Origin: Ceriagrion tenellum
Lineage: Eukaryota > Arthropoda > Insecta > Odonata > Coenagrionidae
Reading direction: 5' to 3'
NCBI GenBank assembly: GCA_963169105.1
Contig: OY720640.1
Span: 54,623,527-54,687,526 of the forward strand
DNA: 64,000 nucleotides
Position numbers and translations under genes: made by a program. Shown one piece after another: positions 1 to 11,279 of this stretch. A model generated the notes under the pieces. The model searched no databases. It was given only the letters and a program-made list of their open reading frames with translations, and was not told the origin of the DNA. The stretch's first letter is position 1, and the number at the start of each line of letters is the position of its first letter.

Positions 1-504
1 CACGTGAAACCTTACTACATTTAAATTTTTTTAAACTAACCTTAAATTCTTTTCTATAACGGGTTATTTGCTTGCTTGTTATTGATATGGCTTTGGCTAA
101 AGAGAATTTTATCCCTCAAACAAACAGTGTGTATAAAAATTGAGATTACTTGGATGTAAATATTGTTCATAGTTATTAAATATATCGCGAGGAAACAGAA
201 ATCTCTAACATGCACTCTTAGTTCCTAACTTTGACTATCTACTGTCTTCAATGAAGCTACATGAAGTTAATGATTCTCAGACTATGGATGAACGTTGATA
301 CCCTCGAGCCATTGTAGTCTAGTCTTCGCTGTAATAGGATAGCATGCTTCAGACGCCTATTTTATCAATTTTTTCGACAGATTGGTTGGAGTTGTTTATA
401 TCTAAACCTGCCTTGACCGGCTTATGCTTCCTATTTGCAATATTTGGTGACTCACGTATGTCTAGTTAATTTTTTTGCTCTAATTTCCGCTCGGAATTCG
501 GACG
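1..504. other. AT-rich non-coding stretch, nothing recognised
   Basis: No open frame of note, no tRNA-like boxes and no inverted ends were seen here. The sequence is AT-rich with ordinary short A/T runs. It is most simply intron or intergenic DNA. Confidence 0.5.
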
Positions 505-1020
505 ATAAATGCTTTGCGCTTGCGCTAACCGGCCTTGGGGAGGAGGTGGCTGTGGATCAGGTTGCACCCCGTCCTCCATTCGTGAAAGACTACGAGAGGG
601 AAGGAGGTGGTTGACCTGCCCACACCCCCTTTTCCTTTCTCCTTCCTCAGCCTTCTCCTACCCACCCCCCCCCACTTTGGCCCGCATATCATCGGGGGAC
701 ATCGGCGACCCCTTTCGGCCGCCGCCCCCCCCCCTAACCCACCCACCCACCTCCTCCCCCGTTGTACCACACACTCTCCGTTCCCCGCATCCATCTCTTT
801 GCCTTGTCGCCTCAAGCTCCCCGGGGGAGAGCTCAGAGTGTGTTCCCTCATGCATTTGGGACGACACTGAAATGGGGTGAGGATGTGTGCGGAGATGGAG
901 GAGGAAGAGGAGAATATGTGGGAGGAGGTAGAGGCATGTGTACATGGATGGCTATATGGGGATAAAATCGGTCGGCTAATTTTGGAGGAAAGTATTGTGG
1001 AGAAGTGGGTGGGCAGGTAT
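505..1020. other. GC-rich pyrimidine-then-purine island with C-runs
   Basis: The + strand is strongly C/T-rich from about 575 to 835, with C-runs near 666 and 725-734, then switches to A/G-rich from about 870 to 1015. The block 725-748 has a ten-C run, TAA, then three CCC runs separated by single A, so the minus strand fits a G-quadruplex with loops of 1, 1 and 3. Several overlapping open frames (up to 123 codons on +, 108 on -) exist only because of this low-complexity composition; their proteins are Pro/Ser- or Gly/Arg-rich with no family resemblance. I read it as a structural or CpG-type island, not a gene. Confidence 0.55.
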
Positions 1021-2640
1021 TTGATTTTCCAGCAGATATATCGTTAGTCACTTGAAATTTCTTTCTTGCCGATGGGGTTTAGGAATGACCCAGTCATCTT
1101 CATTCCTATAACGGTTAGAGCGATTTTCGTTTATGTACAGGTTTGAATGAAACTTCGCAAGCATGTAAGAACTAGTAATATGTTTAACTAAAAGTGAAAA
1201 AAATAGCATATTTCCCATTTGGTTTCTCGACAATTTAGTGCACATTTAACTAGTAGTCTCATGTCACTGGACTCATGTTTTTCAATTATTTAATCACATA
1301 TGTACAGATGTACATTTAAATGCGAAAATACACGTTTCGTAATATTTTAACGGTCCCTATTCAATATCATGACGAATAAAAACACGTATTTACATTTAAT
1401 TTTCGGGTGAATTTCATATTCCGCGCCATTAACCCGTCATAACAATGCTTTAATGAAGACGAAATTCTAGCATCGTTTATATTACAACATTTATGGTTAT
1501 TTCCAACGAATAATAAACAGATGCACTAACCTGAAGTGTGGTAACGATGACTTTTTTCAAATTAATATAAAACTTTTCAAACTGTTCACTCAATGACTAA
1601 CGATTAGCGTTTCAGCGACCTTAAAAGCAAATTATCTCCTATGGTGTTCATTTAGTGAGTATAGAGACATGATCTTCGACTTTGTCTTACTTTTTTCTTT
1701 TGACTTTGTCTTTGTCTAACTTACTTCGATTTGACTATGCTTGTCGACAAGTAGTGTAGTTGATTCGATCCATTTTGATTGTTTCATTATGCGCTCTATA
1801 GTGTTAGTACTACATTATGTCTCGCGTGTTTCGCGTATTCGTATCTCTGTACGCTATTCGCAACTTTCTCTGCGAATTTATGTAGTGGCCGAATACTCTA
1901 ATACCCACAGTTTCCACATCGTTTATGGTATACCTCTCAAGTGTACGGCGTTTTGGTGACATTTCACATCCTGACAGGCATTTGTCTATCCAAGAGTGAA
2001 GGAGTGGAAGGACGGGCAGTCGACCCTTACCCTTCTGATTCCACGATGGATGGTTTGAGCCTGCCCACATTGGAACATGCCTCACGCGAAGACTACGGGG
2101 CGCTTAGCGTCGGTGGGTTGGTAACCTACGCGAAAGATTCATCTGGTCCATCGAGTGTTTTGCCTTTGCATGGTCCCGTACCTTCGTAAGCGCTATGGCA
2201 GCGACCGGACCCTTTTAAAAGCATCATTCCCCTATTCCCTTATCGCCCGGGAAGGATATTCCCACCCTCGGCTCGGCCCAGAGCAAACAATGGATTGGGC
2301 TGTTGCTTTGGGAGATGGTGGACTCGTGTAGGTTGAGGAGATAGATTGATCCTCGCCAGGGATATACCGGTCGGAATGAGGTGAGCTTTCGGGGCTTTGA
2401 GAGCATAGGTGCTTGTTTGTGGCCGATCTCTTATCTAACAAGGTTCAAACATCATCTCCCTTTCGAAGAAGGTGAGGTACTATCTCCGTACGCCAACGTT
2501 TTATCTTTCAAGACACCTCATGGGTGTGTGGCAGGGCTAGGGAGTGTAATTGAATGAACATGTACTGCATCACATCTTACGAAATAATTTTGAGAGGAAA
2601 TCAGTTTCGGGCGAGGTGTTATGGAAATGCATTATCAAAA
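1021..2640. other. Non-coding stretch, nothing recognised
   Basis: Mostly AT-rich with a more balanced patch at about 1960-2470. The open frames here (largest 91-98 codons) overlap on both strands and resemble no known family. No tRNA-like boxes or inverted ends were identified. Confidence 0.45.
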
Positions 2641-2648
2641 TAAGAAAT

Positions 2649-2690
2649 CTTTACCACACGTGTTTCGGCACTTTATTTGGCTATCATCGG
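2649..2690 (-). ncRNA. Decayed hammerhead-like motif, inverted partner of 2776-2817
   Basis: The reverse complement is near-identical to 2779-2820. It keeps GAAAC, the short stem III loop ACGT and the same stem II, but the catalytic CTGATGA reads CCGATGA and the cleavage-site base is G, which a hammerhead does not accept. It is therefore the damaged arm of an inverted pair. Inverted or repeated hammerhead motifs are known from Penelope-like elements and retrozymes; assignment to either is inference, since no Penelope reverse transcriptase was seen nearby. Confidence 0.4.
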
Positions 2691-2775
2691 ATACAGCGTA
2701 AAAATTTCAGTTTTTCCCCCTATTCGCTGAGAATCATACATAAATACCCATGGCAATACTGGAATTTTTACACTG

Positions 2776-2817
2776 TACCTGATGATGGCCAAATGAAGTG
2801 CCGAAACACGTGTAGTA
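2776..2817 (+). ncRNA. Candidate minimal hammerhead ribozyme
   Basis: The core CTGATGA lies at 2779-2785 and GAAA at 2803-2806. Between them GGC (2787-2789) can pair with GCC (2800-2802) as stem II, leaving one bulged T at 2786. After GAAA, bases 2806-2807 can pair with 2812-2813 around the loop ACGT, giving the tiny stem III known from hammerheads of Penelope-like elements, with a permissive A at the cleavage position 2814. TAC (2776-2778) and GTA (2815-2817) give three pairs of stem I. All invariant core bases are present. The bulged T where a 10.1-11.1 pair is expected is the main weakness. No activity can be inferred from sequence alone. Confidence 0.5.
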
Positions 2818-2820
2818 AAG

Positions 2821-3430
2821 TTGGAGTATCATTTAAAAAAGTATGACAGTACAACATCGAGTGTGTTTCATTTTGATCATCCAGAGATAGGTTGTGTCTG
2901 GCGGAATTTTGTGGAACTTCCTTAACATTGTGAAATGAAAGCTGTAACTTAGTAATTCCACAGAAACTTTATTAATGCCCTAGTTTTCGATGACACGTTA
3001 CTACGTGGTAATGACTTCATAAGTCGAAACCTAGTCGTTAATGAAGTTTATGTGAAATTACTTTGTTACAGCTTTCATTTCACATAAAAGTGATATTTTT
3101 CTGAGGGGAAAGGGGACGTGTCGGCTGTAGGAATGGACTTCCATCTTGAGAGCCAGGGGTCGTGATACAGTGGTTGCAGATTTTTCAAGAGAAACACGTT
3201 CTCTACTCAGATGCCATGCCGTCGTCATCTTTCTGAGAAACCTCATGCGGACACCGGATTTTTTGCCTTACCCAAACAACTTTTCCCTTGATGGCCCATC
3301 CCTCGTGTCCTAATTGGTCCATTATTTCCTCATTCCTCCAAAATTCAACTTGGCAATCACTTAATGACCGGCATTTTGTAATGGCGATTGACATTTAAAA
3401 TCTTACATATGTATGCACATGGAAGATAGA
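2821..3430. other. Non-coding stretch, nothing recognised
   Basis: AT-rich sequence without supported genes. A tract around 2934-3085 carries AGCTGTAAC and TTACAGCT about 130 bases apart in opposite orientation, a weak inverted pair. Nothing else stands out. Confidence 0.4.
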
Positions 3431-3444
3431 GCCGCAATGATTAA

Positions 3445-3525
3445 TCTCTTGTTTTGACTCGGAATCGGACCCTGATCTCCCGATTGGCCCTAAAGGTGTG
3501 TTAGTCAGTAACACCAAAAAAACCA
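3445..3525 (-). repeat. tRNA-like SINE head
   Basis: Read on the minus strand, a segment with an A-box-like block around ACTGACTAACACACC is followed after about 30 bases by a B-box-like GGTCCGATTCC. The spacing matches a tRNA-derived pol III promoter. There is no cloverleaf acceptor stem that I can see, so this is a SINE remnant or tRNA pseudogene, not a functional tRNA. The body of the element could not be delimited. Confidence 0.35.
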
Positions 3526-5204
3526 TCGTAGATGAAAAGGAAAACAATTATTTAAACTTTTTTTTTTCAATTTTATCGCATTTGAACAGGTAGCCTCATG
3601 GAAAATATGCATTTCGTTTTCATCCGATAGCATATCGAAAAATTATCTTGCAAACGATAATCTAACATTTAACAATACATAAATATTTTAATTGGTACCT
3701 TTATAATGGGTATAACATACACTTTATCCTTATCTACTCTGGAAGTATAAATGCCATCGCTATGACCCAATTGCTTCCGAAACTATAGTTTCAGCGTAAA
3801 TCATCATCGGTGATTTTCTATGAAATAATCTTGGCTCCTACGACGTTATCGGGTTTCGACTATCGTGCTCTATCAGGAAGCTCTCAATCATTCCGTCCAT
3901 TTTCTCCTCTCTTTGCTCTGCATCATTCACTCTTGACTGTCGCTGATTGATTAAATTGTCGGTTAATCAAATTACGAAGTTGTTACGGATCAACTCTCTC
4001 CCGACTCGCGCGTGCATTCTGTAATAATATATAAACCAAAGGCGGATGCTCCAGAACGTTTCAATTACCCGTGGTCACCAACCTACGTTCCGATCTCCAA
4101 TTACGCGCCTAACACCTTGGCCGCCTACGATTTCAAAACCTTGCCCACGCCACTGAATCAAAGGAAAACCGAGACCGGACTCGTAAATCAAACGGACGGC
4201 CAACGTGCACTCATGACCGCAGTCGAGGCGTTCATATGTATTTTTCCTCTCATTCGTTTCTTCCCTTTACGTTCTCCCCGAGTTCCCTCGTGCCGGGGAG
4301 GAAAATATTTCCACCCAGTAGCGCGCTCTCGCGTTCTTAAATTTTTGCTCCGACTCCACTTTCTGACCCGAGAGTGCATATCCCCACCTTCGTCTGGGTT
4401 CCATGTCCTGTATGAATCAGTGGGGCTATACGCTAACTGCATTCCGGCAATGTTTGCGCTGTAACTCTTAATAGAAGCAACCTTACATTAGTGGCATGCC
4501 TATAGTAATGCGCATATTTGTGTAATTTCGACTCCTGGTAAGTTTTAGAAGGTGTTTGCGAGTCCATAAGTGGTCTAAGTTACATTAACGTTAATATACA
4601 GTAGAAGATCAATATCATATACAGTAACACACATATAAGTAAGCACGGACTTCCTTGGTCGATAGTGGCCCTAATCAGCCGAGGTTCGCACTTGTAAGAA
4701 AAATAGACTGACTTCTTTTTAGCCTGCAAGTAGCATAACGATAATGCGAAAAATTCGCATCGCATCCGGTGAAATTTTGTTCACATAGCTACGAACGGAG
4801 ATTAAAAATGTAAATAACGAATACATTGGTTGGAGGACGACTAATTGTTGCACATGTAAATATTTATTTGCGCTTGAAAATATTTTATTTGCCGAAGATC
4901 CCTAGGGTAAGCTTTGTGACTTTCTATTATTAGATAATATAAATTATTGTCTCAAGTCTCAAACTTGATGCGATATAATAATGCACAATTTATGTAATTA
5001 TTTAAATGTTTTAAATCCAGGAATGCCTATGGGACTCGAACAGCGATTTACGAACGCCATTATTGCCAACTTTGGGCGATTTTAGTAATTATCATATTCA
5101 TTGTTTACTCCGTCATCCGTTTGGGGAAAATCACAAGTGGTGAGTAAGGAGAACCATACCCTGCAGGTCGGGGTACGATTAGAGATATCGCTGCTTCTAT
5201 AGGA
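3526..5204. other. Non-coding stretch, one unassigned open frame
   Basis: AT-rich apart from 4010-4400. A 150-codon frame at 4012-4464 (+) opens with GTG, not ATG. Its Pro/Thr/Asn-rich first half has no recognisable motif, and an 84-codon frame overlaps it on the other strand. I do not call it a gene. Confidence 0.4.
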
Positions 5205-5230
5205 GTCAGCGTGTATGTTATGCTTCTATC

Positions 5231-5267
5231 CTGATGATGGCATAATGTGCTGAAACCATGGCTGGTG
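5231..5267 (+). ncRNA. Hammerhead-like motif, cleavage base altered
   Basis: CTGATGA (5231-5237) is followed by a possible stem II in which GGCA (5239-5242) pairs with TGCT (5248-5251), then GAAAC (5252-5256) and a stem III with ACC (5255-5257) pairing GGT (5264-5266). The base at the cleavage position, 5267, is G, which is not permitted in known hammerheads, and stem I is weak. The bulged T after CTGATGA is shared with the 2.78 kb motif, which suggests one family. This copy is probably inactive. Confidence 0.4.
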
Positions 5268-5379
5268 ACGAAAGTTAAAGTGTGGAAATTGTACATGTTT
5301 ATTTTCATATATGGAAATCCATAGTTTCCACAAAGGTTTGTGCCAATACGCCCTCTTATGTTCTATGTTAACTCGCCTT

Positions 5380-6430
5380 AACTCGTGTCGCACATCGTCT
5401 TCGATGCATCGTGGTATCGTCCAGTCCCACGTGCATTCGCGAGCGTCGTCAATTTCGTTGCCCTACGTATCGTACGCCGTCCGTGATCGATGGCAACGAT
5501 ACATCGCCCAGAGTCGACCTCGAAATCTCAAAGCGCTCATCGGCCTCGGTGCACTGCGATATTCTGTGTCGACCTACGTGCATGCCCAACCGCGAGCAAC
5601 CACCTCGCCGGCCTTCCTCGCCCCCTCCTTACGCCCTTTCCTCCCTTGAACCATTCACAATGTTCCATTCAGCCTCCGTATCTCCCCCGGAGATCTTAAA
5701 ATGAGCTGACAAGGAAGATCTCCGCTCTCCCGCCGTCCTCTCTTGAGGAGAAGGGGGTAGAGGGATGCTTTAGGTGTGGGGGGGGGGGGAAGAAGGCACG
5801 AGGCTTCTGCCGCTGCGGGAATGGATATATCTCGCTCATGTATATACGCCGTGGAGATTCCTCACGCTTCTCCAATCTCTCTATCTTTCCTCCTTCCTCC
5901 CGCCTCCTCCTTCGCATTTTCATCTCCTTCTCTTCGCCCTTCGCCTCCCTCCAAGTCTCCCCCGATGCCCAACGGAGGGCGTCCTCCCCGATTTCCTCAT
6001 ACCTCTCTCCTCCCCCGTATCTTTCCATCAACCTCACGCAAGGGCTCTCTCGTCTCGGCGGAAGGATGAGGTGGAGGGCGGTCGGATAGCATCTTCTCGT
6101 GTGTATCCCGTTGATGAGTAGAATATGCAGTCTCCCTTCATGCCATACATACCACCTTCGCTCCTCTTCTCTTCCCTCACGGCCCCTTGTAGCGGAGGCG
6201 CCGTATGACTCGTGGGGGGAGAGGCAGGGATTGTGTTGGGGATGTGGTCTCGTGGTGCGGTCCCCTCGTGTGATGTGCTTCTCGCCCCTGTAGGGTTTCT
6301 TCGTGGGTCGTGTCCGGGTTCGTCTGCAGCAGCAATCACGTCGCAAGGGCATGTGGCGGGTGTTGTTGGGACGCCTGTCTTGTTGGAGGGTGGGGATGGG
6401 AGGGAAAAGAATCTCGGAATACGTTCCAGC
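5380..6430. other. CpG-rich then pyrimidine-rich GC island
   Basis: From 5380 to 5560 the sequence is dense in CG dinucleotides; from 5600 to 6200 the + strand is strongly C/T-rich, with a run of 12 G at 5778-5789. The 261-codon minus-strand frame at 5696-6481 and several + frames of 76-115 codons are products of this composition: their proteins are Arg/Glu- or Pro/Ser-rich low-complexity chains. A CpG island or promoter-like element is possible but unsupported by any neighbouring exon. Confidence 0.5.
6255..6320. repeat. Copy A of a short dispersed duplication
   Basis: The stretch from GTGCGGTCCCCTCGTG to the TTTCTTCG block and just beyond is clearly similar to 8353-8412, 2.1 kb downstream in the same orientation. 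It sits at the edge of the GC island. The origin is unknown; it may be a degraded repeat or a local duplication. Confidence 0.45.
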
Positions 6431-8352
6431 TGATGTTTTAAATCTCTCCGCGCGCCGTCGTATTTGCTGCCCTATTTCCATCCATCCGACTTCCTCTCAT
6501 AATGAAGCTAGTCAGTTAGAGAAGTTATTTTAATTTCAATGTGGTGGAACCTGTACCTCCACAAATAAGCAGTAACGCAGTGTATTACTTGTTAACAGAT
6601 AAATTTATACAAACCTGATAAAACTACAGTTGGAAAATTGAGGCACTATTTTAGGTTTTTCTTTTATACGCTACCTTCAACTTGGCGAAAATGTTTGGCC
6701 AACAGATTTAAAGCAACAGAGTATTTAAAAATTCACGAAAATACACATACTTATGGAGCATGCGGTCTGCAATAAAATCATGCAAATATTGTGCGAAAAA
6801 ATTATATGCAAACTAGTATATAATAAGTATGGGAGTTCATTAACATATTTGATTATACGGGGTTTCTACCATATGCTGCGCAAACTGCCATGGTTTTACT
6901 AAGTATAGAAGCTTATTAAAAGCATTCTCAATTTACCTTTGGATGCTCTTCACTTTTTGTTCGCTGTCACTCACGGCTTTTTTTCATTTTCAAAGGAAAT
7001 TTTGAAAAAACCGAGTAGATCATACAAAATTCACTTGCTAAGGAATTACTAGAAAATTCCGAAAGGGAACCTCCCATGCCAGTCATGTATGTTTGAAGAA
7101 TTAAAAAGAAGTATTGAGACCAGAGGGTGTTACTCATGAGTAAGTCGAAGTATGAAGAAGGAGAGCCAGATTCATGATACATAGTGTTTATGATAGAAAG
7201 GAAAATACAACGGGGTTTAACCCAGGAAAAGTAAAGTGCGATTGAAAGAGACGCCGTTCCCGAAGGAAGTGTCCACCTCCATGGACCACCTACATTCGGC
7301 CGCCTCTGCCGAAAGGGTGCGCGGCAGGGGAAGATTGGACTATTAAGAAGAGATGGAGTAGGAAAAGGAGTTGAAAGATAGGATGAAATTTGAGAAGTAT
7401 CGTGACATAGTAGAACTGAGGTATGTTCTTGCCTAAGTAGTGTCTAGAACTACCCATACAATGATGAGGAAGCGATGTAGATTGGGAATTGGAAGAGAGA
7501 AAGAACGCAATGTAAAATATGTTTGACGGATTGTCTATTTGCCTAAGTTGAAGTGATTACTGCTGGTAATTAATGTCTCTGGCCTAACTTTGCGAAAATT
7601 CTTGTTCACTAAGTGAAATGACTTTGTATATTCATATTGTCAAGTTTCATTTAATTTTTGGCCGATTTCTTCGCATCGATGACATCATTCGGTGTCATTA
7701 TCAGAGCTGGTGATGTCGCCGATGCGTAAAAATGCGGTCTTATATTATACACAAAGGTATGTTTGACAGGTCCACTACCAAGCCATCTTAATTCAAGACT
7801 GATTTCGACGGGAGTTTATGCGAATTATGTGAGTAGAAAATTGGTTGTTTAATAAGGTAATGCAGTGAAAATATGCATCGCTATTTCATTTTGTTCAAGT
7901 TTTATTTCTGCTTTACGCAATATCACGTAAACTTAGTCAACTAGATGTAGACCGTGATCTGGGTTGTTGCATTAAACAAGACTGTCGGCTTGTTGACTTG
8001 AGCGCTATTTGATAATGGTGTATTAACTTCGATTTTCTTTCCGAAAAAATGCTTAACTAGAGATTATGAAATCAACCTTTGTGTGGTCAGTGTTCTTTGG
8101 GAATAAGAAATTTTTGCAAAAATTAGTTAATCATTATATTTCGCCTGCTTCGTCTCTCTCAGTTCTTATGATGTCGGTACATGCGGTGATCAAATGAAAT
8201 TCTCCGCGTAACCCGGAGACTCGCCCGATTTTTGTGGTGATCTTAGCCTGGCGTGTTGCATACGAATCATTGACGGCTTCAAACTTATTCCTACCGTCAG
8301 CTATGTTACACTCCCCTTTCGCTCGTGGCCATCAGTTTTTTTTTAACGAAGC
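6431..8352. other. Non-coding stretch with one hairpin
   Basis: AT-rich. The only clear structure is an inverted repeat with 16-base arms at 7672-7687 and 7711-7726 (two mismatches, 23-base loop). A GC-richer patch at 7240-7340 has no identifiable content. Confidence 0.45.
7672..7726. repeat. Hairpin with 16-base arms
   Basis: CGCATCGATGACATCA at 7672-7687 faces TGATGTCGCCGATGCG at 7711-7726; 14 of 16 positions pair. On the minus strand the loop contains CTGATAA followed by CGAA, loosely like the hammerhead-type motifs at 2.8 and 5.2 kb but without an intact core. Confidence 0.5.
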
Positions 8353-8412
8353 GTGTGGTCCCCTCATGATGTGCTTTCGTTCTTGTATGGTTTCTTCGAG
8401 TTGCGTCCTGGT
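8353..8412. repeat. Copy B of a short dispersed duplication
   Basis: Starts with GTGTGGTCCCCTCATGATG and aligns with 6255-6320, including a shared TTTCTTCG block. It lies within a 121-codon open frame (8234-8599, +) that resembles nothing known and is not called. Confidence 0.45.
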
Positions 8413-8619
8413 GTGTGCTGTGAGTTCAGCTGGGCAAGGGAGGAAAGGTTGTGGTGCTGCTGAGAAACGAGAAGATGGTTGGATGTGTACGACCTACTCC
8501 CTCGAAAAAGGGATAATATCCGTTGCCGGAGGAGGGCGAGTAAGCTTCCCAAAAGTGGATCGATATGTTTTCCGTTTTCTTATTTTTTTAAATAAATAGT
8601 GCGGTAGCATTCAGTTAGC

Positions 8620-9345
8620 TACTACTATTAATAATAATAATAATTTTATTGCCCCTTAAACATAATCCAAGGTTACATAATAACTTTGCCAAAAATATTT
8701 GACAGGAGCTTAAGCTCTAAGGCATTGCCTGTTGTCGGGGGCACCTTCAGAACAGATGAAATACATATAGCAGAAATGATCACTATAGAAGTGACAGTAT
8801 AAAAGTTAATTCAGAAAAAAATTTAGCAATCATAGTTTTATCAGCTTAAGAAAAGATTTATATGATTTTATATATTTAACTTGTAGTGGCAAAGAATTGA
8901 TACAAACTAGAGGTATAGCAAATTGAAGTTATAACGAGTTTGATTTATAAACACAGGGATTCTCAAAGGTTGTTACAATAATTTCTAGAAATTAATATTT
9001 ACCAAATTTGTTGCAGTCAACAGCCAAGTTTTAACATGCTTCAGAAAAGATTTTACATGCTTTATAGATTTGATTGTTTGAGGCGAACAATTAAAAAGTT
9101 TGGGCCCCATATAAATAAAACATCGTTTGTACAATGTTAAGTTCGGCTTTGGCAAAACATATAACAGGTTGGACCGTAGGTCGTAGGCATGTGGTTTTTC
9201 CAATACCTTTGGGCTATTCCCACTACGGAGGTAAAACGACCGTAAGACCTTATAAACAGACTTTAGACATAATTAGTAGTTGGTTATCCTCCGAGATAAC
9301 GGCTTTAGTAGTCCCTTGCATTTCACGAATGAACCTTTACCTAGT
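8620..9345 (-). mobile_element. 3' fragment of a CR1/L2-like LINE
   Basis: On the minus strand, codons from about 9345 down to 8985 encode the end of a non-LTR reverse transcriptase ORF. The read contains KVLRSFYLRSGN, EKPHAYDLRS, YKRCFIYMGPKLFN and LKHVKTWLL. These align block by block with the end of the LINE at 17.34-20.10 kb (KVLKLFFIRSGN, QKPHSYSLRN, YKRSFIYIGPKALN, LNRLKTWLL), so the two are related but separate copies. There is at least one in-frame stop in the upstream part. A 3' untranslated region follows to about 8640 and ends in an AATAAAA-like stretch and a (TTA)n tail (8625-8645 on +). The 5' part including the RT core is missing. Confidence 0.75.
8622..8648. repeat. (TAA)n simple repeat, LINE tail
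   Basis: A short run of TAA triplets directly abuts the 3' end of the minus-strand LINE fragment. Simple-repeat tails of this sort are usual for CR1/L2-type LINEs in place of poly(A). Confidence 0.6.
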
Positions 9346-10007
9346 CAAAATTTGTCCAGTGCTGCCATATTTGTGTATTCGAGTTTTCTTTTACGATAAT
9401 GAGCTACTGTTTCAAAGTTTAGTTATTAACTCCTTGTATCTTTATCCATCCGGGCGCAATTCATTACTCCGGTTTTATAGTGCATTGCCATTTTAAGTTC
9501 GCTGGTGTAGTAATTAATGGGTGCGATAGGTGGATGAAGTAATTTTTCATATCGAACTACATCGGCAAACATGCTAGCACGCAGCACACTGCGTGACAAG
9601 TTCGTATTTCTCGAGGAGAAAAATCATTCGCCTTCACCGTAACTCAAACCCGGAAAATTTAAATACCGTGCCGTTAACTTTAATTCCGTGGATGGTCCCG
9701 CTATCTTCAAAATTTGTTACGCAGTACACTGGTTAACTTACTACCGCTGATTCATATTACTAATTTTATTTATGGATGAACAATACGAGATATTAGTTAG
9801 TTCAGAAAATAAAAAAATTGGCGAGACATTTCAAGCGGGATAGATGTTATTATCATTGATTAGTAATGAAACCTAGGTGAAAAGTTTACGTAGCGACATT
9901 GTCTCGTTTTCATGCCTCGACCATCAGCCTGGTATGCAAAAATTATCGCAAAACTATGGAGAGTGAAATGAATAACGTTCCGACGCAGGTATCCGATACT
10001 TGTTCCA
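9346..10007. other. Non-coding stretch, nothing recognised
   Basis: AT-rich sequence. Upstream codons of the neighbouring LINE may extend some way in from the left but become unreadable. Confidence 0.4.
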
Positions 10008-10082
10008 ATTTAAGGTCAAGCCTCGCGCGCTCCCTTGGCCGCTAAGCGCCGACCAAAAAGCAGTCAGGAGGGCAATGCACGG
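10008..10082 (-). repeat. Fragment of the 28/37.8/63.6 kb repeat family
   Basis: The block around GCGCCGACC, AAAGCAGTCAGGA and GCAATGCACGG matches the internal block found in the three longer copies (for example 63735-63783). Only about 75 bases can be aligned, so this is a truncated or eroded copy. Orientation is given as for the other copies, whose LINE-like tail points left. Confidence 0.45.
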
Positions 10083-11139
10083 CCAAATCATACGTCGAGC
10101 AGCAGTGGGCGGGGATTTTTTTGCTCTGTGATTCTGTGATTTTTTTGCGCTGTCTTCTCTTGCGTGAGGCTCCGTTAAGGAAATATGGTGTCTAGTCCAC
10201 GGACTAGACTAGCGCCGAGACGGGCTAGATTTTGGGGCTGTGCACCGTTCCACCCTAGCACCCGTTTCACTCCACTGGCCCGTAACCCTATCAACTGGGT
10301 ACGAGGATATAAAGAAATACATTTTTACTATAATGAATCGTACTTTCACCTACCTACACCACGAATTACATTCCTTAAAAAATACACGAAAACAATCACA
10401 CAACTCTCTCAGATAGTGAAAAACGGCAATTTGAAACTTCATGGACACTCATAAATGCCATTTTGCTCTCCGCAATTTTTCCTTGAAGTGAAATTAGCGT
10501 TTTTCGCATCTGGCATTAATTTTTTTTAACATGGGGATTCCGGGAACACGTGCCGTCTCATGCCTGTACCCGTTTCACTTCACAAGCCGTTATTCAAAAT
10601 TTATCTACAGTTTCCGCAATTAATGTGGTTGGAGCGCTAATTGTGAGTCGTCGACAGCACATTTCAATGTATTAAGTGAGTCGAAAAAAATTTCTTGGAC
10701 AACTAATAACAAAAGTGGTCCACTGTTCACGTAAGCATATCCATTTACTCGTTAGTAATAACCATACTTGTAACACCAATGATGCCAGAATTATATATTC
10801 AAAGTTTTTCCTTAAAAGCACTGTTATGACTTTGGTCTTTAGTGCTGAAATCGGAATAAAAGCTAAAATAGTGTTCTTTTACTCTGTATGATACCTTAAT
10901 AATTTATTGGAGTCATTTTTAGTGATATAGTCAGTATATTTTCGTCTTTAAGAGAAAATCTGTGCATGTGTTATCCAATTATTTCGAACAATATGTCAAG
11001 TGCCACTAGACTACGTGTTGAAATAGCATTAAACTGCCATGAACCCTAGTCAGTAACACGCTATATTGTTCGCTTTTATCTATACATTTTACGATTAAGT
11101 AAATATATACAAAGTTTCGCGTAAACGAAAATCGCTCCA
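10083..11139. other. Non-coding stretch, nothing recognised
   Basis: Contains no frame beyond 89 codons and no repeat I recognise. AT-rich from 10400 on. Confidence 0.45.
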
Positions 11140-11208
11140 ACACCTTGAAGTGATTCGAACCCAGTGCACTCGCGATGGGTAGCCAGTACGCCAGCCACGG
11201 CAGGTAGT
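11140..11208 (-). repeat. tRNA-like SINE head
   Basis: On the minus strand the segment reads TGGCTGGCGTACTGG (A-box-like) and, 25 bases later, GGGTTCGAATCAC (B box, nearly perfect). This is the layout of a tRNA-derived pol III promoter. Without acceptor-stem pairing it is best read as a SINE head; the element's 3' end is not clear and appears to be near 11130. Confidence 0.4.
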
Positions 11209-11279
11209 GTACGAGTGTCTTATTTCGTTTCGTCAGTGTTCTTTTGAGAAAAGCCTGTTATCGACGGAGACGTGGTTCT

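Noticed and set aside
4012..4464. 150-codon + frame with a less biased first half
   Set aside because: Starts at GTG, no upstream acceptor or promoter recognised, no motif; overlapped by an 84-codon minus-strand frame.
5696..6481. 261-codon open frame on the minus strand
   Set aside because: It lies in a C/T-biased GC island, has competing frames of similar length on the other strand, and encodes an Arg/Glu-rich low-complexity chain with no domain.
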